From an uncultured Nitrospira sp. (GTDB lineage Bacteria; Nitrospirota; Nitrospiria; Nitrospirales; Nitrospiraceae), in assembly GCA_902500775.1 (NCBI GenBank), contig CABVRZ010000042.1:1-37851 (forward strand): a DNA stretch of 37,851 nt, written 5' to 3'. Below, piece after piece: positions 24,489-32,400 of the stretch; position 1 is the first letter of the stretch; each line of letters begins with the position of its first letter. The notes under the pieces are model-generated. The model was not told the origin of the DNA. It saw nothing but the letters and a program-made list of their open reading frames with translations, and searched no databases. The position numbers and the translations under genes were made by a program.

Positions 24489-27400
24489 GAGTGAAGGCAC
24501 TCTCTTCACTGGCCTCGCACTCAGTTCCTGTGTGCCGAGCCCCCAAGAGGCCGAGTTGTTTCACCGTCAGAGTGACAGTGGAAAAGTGCTCCTCGACGCG
24601 GCCCCTGATCACATACGCCTGATTCGTGCCCAACAAATGGCAGTAGGTCCGGTAAGTGTTGGGAAACAAGGTGGCGTCATACATCCCGGACTGATCCTCC
24701 AGAGTCATAAACTCCATCGGCTCGCCTTTCTTGGTGGAGACGATCTTCTCCGTCAGGAGCCACCCGACCAGGGTGACTTCTTTTCCCACATACTGTTCCA
24801 CGTCTTTCGCAGGAATATTTGGGGTCGCAGCGAGTGTATCTCTGAACAAATCAAGCGGATGACAGCACAAAGGAAACCCGAAGAGGGCGAGCTCATGCGC
24901 GAAAGATTTCTGGAAGGAGTAGTCCGCCGGAATAGGGATAGAGGTAGGTGGCTTCGTCGCCTGTGAGGCCAGGAGTCTCCAGAGCAGGGCCGGTCTTGTC
25001 AGGTCTCCGGCGATCGAATCAAAACAGCCCGCTTTGATAAGCAGCTTCGCTTGGGCGAGATCCGGCTTCACCCGAATCACAAAATCAGCGAGCGACCGAT
25101 AGGGACCATTCGCCTGTCGTTCGGCAATCAGCTCCTTGACCACCTCTTCCTGCAAGGATTTGATCTGCATGAAGCCTACACGGATCGTCGTTCCCGATCC
25201 CCGGTAGGTCCAGACACTCGCGTTGATGTCCGGCGGCAGGATTTTCAATCCCATCCGTCTGCCTTCCGACAGGTAGGCAAAGGCGGAGTAGTACCCGCCT
25301 TGATTGCTCACGACCGCTGCGATGAATTCCGCTGGATAGTGGGCTCTCAGATAGGCCGATTTGAACGATACCTGGGCATAGCTGGCCGAATGGGGCTTAC
25401 AGAAACTGTAGCCAGCAAAGCTCATGATCATGTTCCAAATATCATCGATCACATGACTCTGAATGCCACGGGCTGACGCTCCCTCATAGAACTGTCGTCG
25501 ATAGTCCCGGAGCTGCCGTTCCTTGTGCTTCTTGCTCAAGACCTTCCGGAGCTGATCGCCGTCTTCAACCGAGAATCCGCCTAAGGCGACCGCCACGTTC
25601 ATGACATCTTCCTGATACACCATGATGCCGTGCGTCTCCGCGAGGACCTCATCGAGCAACGGATGAAGCGACTGATAGCGCTGCCCATGGGCTCGACGCA
25701 CAAACTCATCGGCGAATACGTTTGCGGCAGGCCGGATGATCGATGACACGACAACGAGATATTCGAAGACGTCGGCGATGGCTCGTCGTTCCGGCGGCAT
25801 CCCACCCCAGAGCTTCCTAAGTAACAGCCTGGTCGCGGGAGACTCTACATAAAAGCAGCCCATCGTCTCGCCTCGTCGAATCAGCTCATTCGTGGCCGGA
25901 TCGTTCAACGGGTCCCACGTGGCATAGTCGATTGTGTGGCCGGTATTCTGTGCGATCGCAGCCAATGCATCCCGAATGACGGCCAGGGACCGATTGCCCA
26001 AGAGGTCTATCTTCACCAGTCCAGCCTCTTCCGTCTGATCTTTCTCCCATTGAATCACCGGCAAGTCGGAGGCCGAAGTCTCCACCGGCACATAGCGCCG
26101 GATCTCATCCGGCACGAGCACCACGCCACCGGGATGCAGTCCAAGATTTCTAAAGTGACCATCGAGTTGCACCGACCAGAAGAGAATCTCCGGCCATGGA
26201 GCTCTGAGCTTCAAGGCGGAGCAGACTTCCGTAGCCCAATGCTTCACCGTCATTCCTGGCTGCACGTCAACGAAGTCCGCTCTGCGCTGGAGGAAGTTCA
26301 AGGCCTTGCCGATTTCACCGGCCGGGAGTCCATAGACCTTGGCGATTTCGCGTAACGCCGCTCGTGTGGCTAGCGTGTTCTGATTCGCGACCATCGCCGC
26401 GTGCCGGTGCCCATACTGTTTGAACACCCAATCGAGAATCTTCGGCCGTTCATCCCAGGGAAAGTCGATATCGATGTCCGGTGGATCATGGCGGCCCGGA
26501 TTCAGAAACCGTTCAAACAGCAAATTGTGTCGAATCGGATCGACATGGGTGATGCCGAGACAGTAGGACACGACTGAGGCGGCGGCGGAACCACGTCCAC
26601 AGGTCCGTGGCGCTTGGCGGACGATCTCATCGACCACGAGAAAATAGTCGGCATAGCCCTTGTCGTGAATCACGATGAGTTCCTTCTCGATGCGCTGAAG
26701 AACGGCCGTCGAGAGGCTGCCATAGCGCCATCTGGCTCCTTGGTAGGTCTTCTCTCGCAAGGTTTCATAGGCCTGTTCCGAGGACAGGTGACGGAAGGAG
26801 GGAAAGATGGTGTGTTTGAAGTCCCAATCGGTGTAACAGGACTCCGCAATTCTACCGGCATTGGTCACGGCCTCGGGGACATGCGGCAGCGCACGAGCGA
26901 GCTGAGCTTCCGGCATGAGCCATTGGGAAGGAGCACAGCACTGCTCCGCTTTGAGTCTGGACAGCGTCGTGTTCTTGGCGATGGCACGGAGGAGCCGATG
27001 GGCCTGATAGTCGGTAGGGGAGAGGAACTGCGCGCGGGTCGTGGCCACAGGAGGAAGCTGTCGGGCTCGGCTGAAGGCCACGGCGTCGTGGAGGTATGGG
27101 CCTGGTGTCAGTTCCACGTAGAGATCCTCTTTCGACTCCTCACGCCATGCGCTCAGCGCACCCTGGTCATCTGACAGGATCACCAGCCCGGCTCGATGCC
27201 GGGCAACTCCTGTGATGAAGTCGAACGACTCGTCACTGTGTCGAGCCGAAAGAATTCGGCAGAGGTTTGCGTAGCCGGTAATGGTCTTGGCGAGTAGGAC
27301 GGCACGGTGAGCCCCGTGCGCGAGTTCAGTACCGAGGATCGGCTTGAGGCCAATCGATCGGGCCACCTCCAGAAACCGAATCGCGCCATATAGTCCGTTC

Positions 27401-27525
27401 GTATCGGTCAGGGCCAGGCAGTCCGTACCCTGTGCGCGGGCGGCTTGGCACAGTGCCTCAAGGGTGGGGACCCCGGACATGGCGGAATAGGACGAATGGG
27501 TGTGGAGATGCACGAAGCCACTCAA
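24475..27525 (-). CDS. dnaE2: Error-prone DNA polymerase III alpha subunit DnaE2 (ImuC)
   Basis: The 1016-residue protein has an N-terminal PHP domain (HLHTHSSYSAMSG), the polymerase core with catalytic PDIDIDF at about residues 347-353, and a C-terminal OB-fold region (VTLVGWLLTEKIVSTKKGEPMEFMTLEDQSG). Length and order fit DnaE2 rather than the longer replicative DnaE. DnaE2 is the translesion polymerase of the ImuAB-DnaE2 mutasome, induced by DNA damage. The start is TTG at 27525, preceded by GGGAG and overlapping the stop of the imuB-like gene, so translation is probably coupled. It is the last gene of the repressor-imuB-dnaE2 operon. Confidence 0.92.
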   Translation of the reverse strand: MSGFVHLHTHSSYSAMSGVPTLEALCQAARAQGTDCLALTDTNGLYGAIRFLEVARSIGLKPILGTELAHGAHRAVLLAKTITGYANLCRILSARHSDESFDFITGVARHRAGLVILSDDQGALSAWREESKEDLYVELTPGPYLHDAVAFSRARQLPPVATTRAQFLSPTDYQAHRLLRAIAKNTTLSRLKAEQCCAPSQWLMPEAQLARALPHVPEAVTNAGRIAESCYTDWDFKHTIFPSFRHLSSEQAYETLREKTYQGARWRYGSLSTAVLQRIEKELIVIHDKGYADYFLVVDEIVRQAPRTCGRGSAAASVVSYCLGITHVDPIRHNLLFERFLNPGRHDPPDIDIDFPWDERPKILDWVFKQYGHRHAAMVANQNTLATRAALREIAKVYGLPAGEIGKALNFLQRRADFVDVQPGMTVKHWATEVCSALKLRAPWPEILFWSVQLDGHFRNLGLHPGGVVLVPDEIRRYVPVETSASDLPVIQWEKDQTEEAGLVKIDLLGNRSLAVIRDALAAIAQNTGHTIDYATWDPLNDPATNELIRRGETMGCFYVESPATRLLLRKLWGGMPPERRAIADVFEYLVVVSSIIRPAANVFADEFVRRAHGQRYQSLHPLLDEVLAETHGIMVYQEDVMNVAVALGGFSVEDGDQLRKVLSKKHKERQLRDYRRQFYEGASARGIQSHVIDDIWNMIMSFAGYSFCKPHSASYAQVSFKSAYLRAHYPAEFIAAVVSNQGGYYSAFAYLSEGRRMGLKILPPDINASVWTYRGSGTTIRVGFMQIKSLQEEVVKELIAERQANGPYRSLADFVIRVKPDLAQAKLLIKAGCFDSIAGDLTRPALLWRLLASQATKPPTSIPIPADYSFQKSFAHELALFGFPLCCHPLDLFRDTLAATPNIPAKDVEQYVGKEVTLVGWLLTEKIVSTKKGEPMEFMTLEDQSGMYDATLFPNTYRTYCHLLGTNQAYVIRGRVEEHFSTVTLTVKQLGLLGARHTGTECEASEESAFTLSPE

Positions 27526-28706
27526 TGAGGTCTCCCGTATCGAATCATTTGTTCTCCGAATCGGGTCTTCAGCGTATCGAGCGCCACCGCGAGTTTCGTG
27601 GCTCGATCGCGCCGTCGTTGGTCATCGAGTGGTCGTTCATCGAAGAGGAGGCCTTGCTCCATATAAGCCGTGAGACCGGTCAGACTCAGCGTCATGGCCC
27701 TGAGTCCAATCCGTCGCCGCATGCAGTGATAAAAGAGAGTGGTGACGGTCGGTGACAGGTCATATCCCCAACAGGTGTCGAGATCACAGCGTGCTCGTTT
27801 GGTGACCTCGATCTGATCGCTATAGCGAATCGTGAGCGACAGACTCCCACAGACACGACGCTGACTGCGGAGCGTCCGACAGAGTCGTTGGAGGGCGTCG
27901 AGGGCCCGTCCGATCAGGATCGGATCATCAATCTCATCCGGGTCAAAGAGAACGGTCTCGTCCAATGTCGGTTGAATAGCCGGAGAGAGCACCGGGAGGG
28001 AGTCGATTCCCTGGGCCCAACGTGACAGTGGACCGGCATAGTCGCCGAGGGCCACTTCCAGTGCATCGAGCGGACTCTCGGCCACCTCTCCCAACGTACA
28101 GAGATTGAGATCGTCGAGAAGCTGGACGACCTGTCGCATACAGGGTCGTTGCAGGCCCGGCAGCGTGCGGATGGAAAGTGGGGACATGAAGACGGCTTCC
28201 GAGCCTGGTCGGACATCATACAGTTCCGAAGGTGCGATCAGCGCCGCCGCGGTTTGGGCAATCAGTTTGTTGCTCCCGACGCCTGCTACGCCATCGAGTC
28301 GATACTGTTCCAGAATCTCCTGCTGCACCTTCGCTGCTACATCATAGGCTGGTCCGAAGAGTCGCCCCGTCCCGGTGACATCCATGAGGAACGAGCCGGG
28401 TTGTGACAGTTCCCACACCGGCGCATAGCGGGCGACCACGCGCAGTAGGGATTCGTCGGCGGTGCGGACCCGAGAGGGGTTTGGTGCGAGTATGTGCAGG
28501 GAGGGACAGACCCGCTTCGCATGATCCACGGAGATCCCAACAGCAAGGCCTGCACGTTCAGCTTCTGCTGACACTTCACGGAGCAGAGCACGAGACGAGG
28601 TCAACGAGGCAATCGCAACGGGTCGGGTACTCAGCGCTGGGTCATGGAGTCGAGCGACGGCGACTTCGAAGGAAGGAATGCCAATGCAGACAATCTGACG
28701 CTCCAT
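27522..28706 (-). CDS. imuB: ImuB-like, catalytically inactive Y-family polymerase homolog
   Basis: The 394-residue protein follows the Y-family plan. Both metal-binding motifs are degenerate. The usual DxDxF motif near the N-terminus reads CIGIPSF, and the SIDEAFLD motif reads SQPGSFLMD within FLMDVTGTGRLFG. GVAGVGSNKLIAQTAA and the later helix-hairpin-helix region (SIRTLPGLQRPCMRQVVQLLDDLNLCTLGEVAE) match the family. Such inactive homologs are ImuB proteins, adaptors that bring DnaE2 to the sliding clamp. A start at the ATG at 28706 leaves 19 bases after the repressor gene. No imuA-like gene is present in the operon. Confidence 0.88.
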   Translation of the reverse strand: MERQIVCIGIPSFEVAVARLHDPALSTRPVAIASLTSSRALLREVSAEAERAGLAVGISVDHAKRVCPSLHILAPNPSRVRTADESLLRVVARYAPVWELSQPGSFLMDVTGTGRLFGPAYDVAAKVQQEILEQYRLDGVAGVGSNKLIAQTAAALIAPSELYDVRPGSEAVFMSPLSIRTLPGLQRPCMRQVVQLLDDLNLCTLGEVAESPLDALEVALGDYAGPLSRWAQGIDSLPVLSPAIQPTLDETVLFDPDEIDDPILIGRALDALQRLCRTLRSQRRVCGSLSLTIRYSDQIEVTKRARCDLDTCWGYDLSPTVTTLFYHCMRRRIGLRAMTLSLTGLTAYMEQGLLFDERPLDDQRRRDRATKLAVALDTLKTRFGEQMIRYGRPH

Positions 28707-28725
28707 GGTGCCAACAGCCTGCGCC

Positions 28726-29268
28726 TCACTTTCGCAGATGACGGATGACCCCGACGACTATGCCTTCGATTTGGAGGTTATCCGACGGCTGAATGATAAT
28801 GGGCTGCATGGCATCATTCGCGGGATGCAGTTCTACAGTACCGGCCTTGCGGTAATAGGTCTTGATCGTGGCCTCGCCGTTCACCAAGGCAATGACCGTC
28901 TGTCCATTGCGAGCCATGGCTTGCTTCTGCACCACGACGATGTCACCCGGACAGATCCCTTCATTCTGCATGGACGTGCCTTTCACTCGCAGGGCGAAGG
29001 TCTCGCCACGGCCCACCATGCTTTTCGGCACCTCGACGCGTTCCATTTGAGGAATCGGTTCAATTGGCGCCCCAGCCGCGACCACTCCGGCCAACGGAAT
29101 CTGTGCGGAGCTGAGTTGCATCAGGGCCAGTTCCACGGTGGTGGGGATCGGCACGATCTTCTGCTCGTACCGACTGATGGTCTGCCGCGTCACATTGAGG
29201 GTCTGCGCAAGGGTGTCTTGGGTCAACCCGAGGGCGGTCCGCATCTGTTTGAGTTCATGGGGCTGCAT
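28726..29268 (-). CDS. LexA/CI-like repressor: XRE helix-turn-helix plus S24 self-cleaving peptidase
   Basis: The 180-residue protein has an XRE-type helix-turn-helix (LKQMRTALGLTQDTLAQTLNVTRQTISRYEQ) and then an S24 domain. A cleavage site Ala65-Gly66 lies within VVAAGAP, the nucleophile is Ser99 in VKGTSMQNEG, and the general base is Lys136 in ATIKTYYR. This is the layout of phage CI-type and some LexA-like SOS repressors. RecA-stimulated self-cleavage would lift repression of this operon. The start codon lies at the edge of a 9-3-9 palindrome and no ribosome binding site precedes it. It heads the imuB-dnaE2 operon and probably controls itself and both polymerase genes. Confidence 0.88.
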   Translation of the reverse strand: MQPHELKQMRTALGLTQDTLAQTLNVTRQTISRYEQKIVPIPTTVELALMQLSSAQIPLAGVVAAGAPIEPIPQMERVEVPKSMVGRGETFALRVKGTSMQNEGICPGDIVVVQKQAMARNGQTVIALVNGEATIKTYYRKAGTVELHPANDAMQPIIIQPSDNLQIEGIVVGVIRHLRK

Positions 29269-29305
29269 GTAACAAAATGTTACATGTCTAATAGTCGGCT
29301 GTCAA
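29266..29305 (-). promoter_or_regulatory. Promoter and palindromic operator of the repressor-imuB-dnaE2 operon
   Basis: On the minus strand TTGACA (29300-29305) is followed after exactly 17 bases by TAACAT (29277-29282). A perfect palindrome, CATGTAACA and TGTTACATG separated by AAA, covers 29266-29286. It includes the -10 box, the likely transcription start and the ATG. Repressor bound here would block RNA polymerase. The predicted start of transcription is within a few bases of the ATG, so the mRNA may be leaderless. Confidence 0.75.
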
Positions 29306-29474
29306 TCAGCGACATTATCCCGAAGAATTGACGTGCAAGTGTCGTGTGGGGGCTTATTGATGTTAGCGCTGATGATTCAAAGATGCGTGTTAAATGGAAG
29401 GAGGTAGGGGGCTAATCATTGCGTTTAACGGATTACGTCTTACCTCAGATTGCGATATGGGGGTCCGGGACACC

Positions 29475-32400
29475 TTAGTTTTCTCTCTCTTTAGAATGAT
29501 AAAGGCTTTCAATAAATTGTGCACGTTCAGCTAATTGATTGGCTTTATCTACTTGATCCATTTGTCGCAGTGTCGCAGCATAATTTTTCAGGAGAATGGC
29601 TATTTGCGGGTCTTCATCTCCTAACACCTTTTCCGCCACAACCAAGCTTTGCTTGCATACTTGTTCTGCCTCCGCATAGCGACCCTGAGCATAATAGACT
29701 GCCCCGAGAGCGGAGAGGTTTTTTGCCACATCGAAATGCTCATGCCCTAACTCCTTCTGCTGAATCGCAAGACTCCTCTGATAGAGTGATTCTGCCTCGG
29801 CGTAGTAATCCTGAGCATGAAAGTTCCCCGCTAGATTGTGAAGAGCAGTCGCTATTTGACTTTGATTCCCCTCTTTCTCTCGGATTTCCAGACAGCGCTC
29901 GAATAGCGCTTCCGATTCCCTATAGCGACTCTGGACTTGATAGATCCACGCAAGCTCATTAAGATTTTCGGCCACCTTCGGATGCTCGCGGCCCAATACC
30001 CTCTCCCAGATTGCCACGCCCTCCTGAATGAGCGTTATCGCCTCCGCATATCGCCCCTGGGAAAAATAGAGCCGCGAAAGATTAAGGCGACTTTCAACCA
30101 CATCCGGATGCTCATCGCCTAAGTCCCTCTTCCACATTGCTATGCTTTGCTGATATAGGCCCTCCGCCTTCCCATGGTTACCTTGAGCATGATAAAGACG
30201 CGCGAGAGCATAGAGGCTTTCCCTCACCTTCGGATCCTCGTTCCCCATCCCCTTTATACGAATCTCCAGGCTTTGCTGGTAAAGTATTTCAGCTTCCGCA
30301 TGGCGATTCTGATCGTGATAGAGACGCGCCTTGTTGTGAAGCGTTTGTGCCACCTCAGGATGTGCATTTCCGAACAGCTTCACTCGAATGTTCAGACCTC
30401 GGTCGTAGAGCGGTTCTGCCTCCGCATATCGACCCTGGTCGTGGTAGAGTGTTGCAAGGGCATGGAGAGTTCGTGCGACCTCAGGATTTTCGTCCCCTAA
30501 TATCTTCTCTCGAATTGAGAGGCTCCATCTAAAAAGCGGTTCCGCCTGTGCATGCCTACCTTGCGCGTGATAGTTCCATGCAAGATTATGGAGGCTTTCC
30601 GCCATCTCTGGAGACACATCACTTGACGTTTTCTGTCGAATTGCAAGGCTCCGTTCGAAGAGAGGTTGTGCTTCTGTGTGGCGCTCTTGGTCGCCATAGA
30701 TTAATCCAAGAGCACTTAGACTTTGCTCGACTAGCGGATGTTCAGACCCTAGGACACCTTCTCGAATCGCCAAGCTTCGCTGGCATAGAGATTCCGCCTG
30801 CGTATAGCAACCCATGCTGCGATAGTTTGACGCGAAACTGTAAAGGACGTTTGCCACAGTTGGATGCTGGTTTCCCAGGGCTTCTTCCCAGATTGTCAAG
30901 CTCCGTTGGTAGAGCGGGTCCGCTTCCGAGTAGCGGTGCTGAGCCTGACAGAGTTTGGCAAGGGCATAAAGAGTAGGGGCGAGTGCCTCATCCATCTTCC
31001 CTATCATCTGCTCAAGGATTGCTAGATTTTGCCGGTAAAGTGGTTCCGCCTCTGTATAGCGGCCCTGGGTCTGATACAGGTGGGGAAGGGCGTAGAGGAT
31101 GGCTGCCACCAAAGGATCTTTGTCTCCCAACACCTCTCTACGAATCGTCAGACTACGCTGGTAGAGCGGCTCAGCAGCTGTATAACTGCCTTTCGACTGG
31201 TAGAGGTCGGCAAGAGCGTAGAGGCTTTCTGCCACTTTCGGATCGAAGTCTCCCAATATCCGCTCTCGAATCTCCAGGCTTCGCTGATAAAGGGATTTCG
31301 CTTCCTCATAACCACCCTTGTCGCGATAGCTTGTTGCGAGATTGTGGAGCACTGTCGCCATTGGTTCTGCTTCCGAGTACCTACCCTGAGCCTGGTAAAG
31401 TTGGGCAAGAGCATAAGGGATGTCTGCATCCAATGGATCCACCTCTCCTAATACTTGCTTCCGAATCGCCCAACTTCGCTGGTAAAGAGGTTCTGCCTCC
31501 GAATAACGGCCCTGAGCGCGATACAGCTCGGCAACGGCATAAAGGTTCGCCGCTACCTCTGGATCCGGGTCCCCCAATACCTGCTCCAGAATCGCTAGAC
31601 TTCGCTCCAAAAGAACGTTAATTATTCGGCGCGTGTCGCTATCTACGGCGAGCTTACTATTCAGGACCGAGATGATATCCATGGCCGCGTGTACACTGCT
31701 CAGACTGTATCCCTCGTCCAATCGTGTGAGAGTGGCAAAAGCAAGGGCTCGGCACTGCGTAATGTGATCCTCACAAGACTGGGAAAAATCAGCTGCCTCA
31801 TCAAACCAATGTATGGCATTTTTTCTGTCTCCCTTCTTCAGAGCTATTTGCCCCATGACTTGGTAATTGCTTTGAGGTCCTATTTGAATGCCGGAGACGC
31901 CAAGTCGGTGTTTAAGTGTGATCGCCTGACGGTTAAGCCTCTCGGCCTGTTCGAGTTCCTTGCCTTCCTGACACAAACAAGCTGCCAAGTTCGTCAGGGA
32001 TAAAGATACTTGATGAACGTCTCCACTTGCTTGAAACTTTCTCACTGAGCTCTCATAAGCTTGCAGCGCATTTTCACCTTGTCCCATGCTTTGGAATGCC
32101 ATACCTTTGATGTTATAAAGAGCTCCCTCCCATGAAACAGTCCAGGAAATTTCAACATCGAGGACCTCATGCTCACATAGGCTTAAGCACTCCTTGTAAT
32201 TTCCGGTAGCATGCAGACTGTTGGCATACATGATCACAATTTGAGGAAGCATACCCGCATTGGTAGTGCCCATAAGCTCTTTCCGTACATCGACATAAAT
32301 CTTCTCAAAGATCTCTTTCGCTTTTTCATAATTTCCATTCCTGAATTCTTCAGCTGCGTTTAAAGCTTCTATCAAAACTGGGAATTGTGTTCTTCCTCCT

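Noticed and set aside
29475..31660. Regular repeats that could suggest a CRISPR array
   Set aside because: The 126-base units are continuous coding TPRs without spacers, and no cas genes are present. A link of the CHAT-TPR protein to type III-E CRISPR is therefore not supported here.
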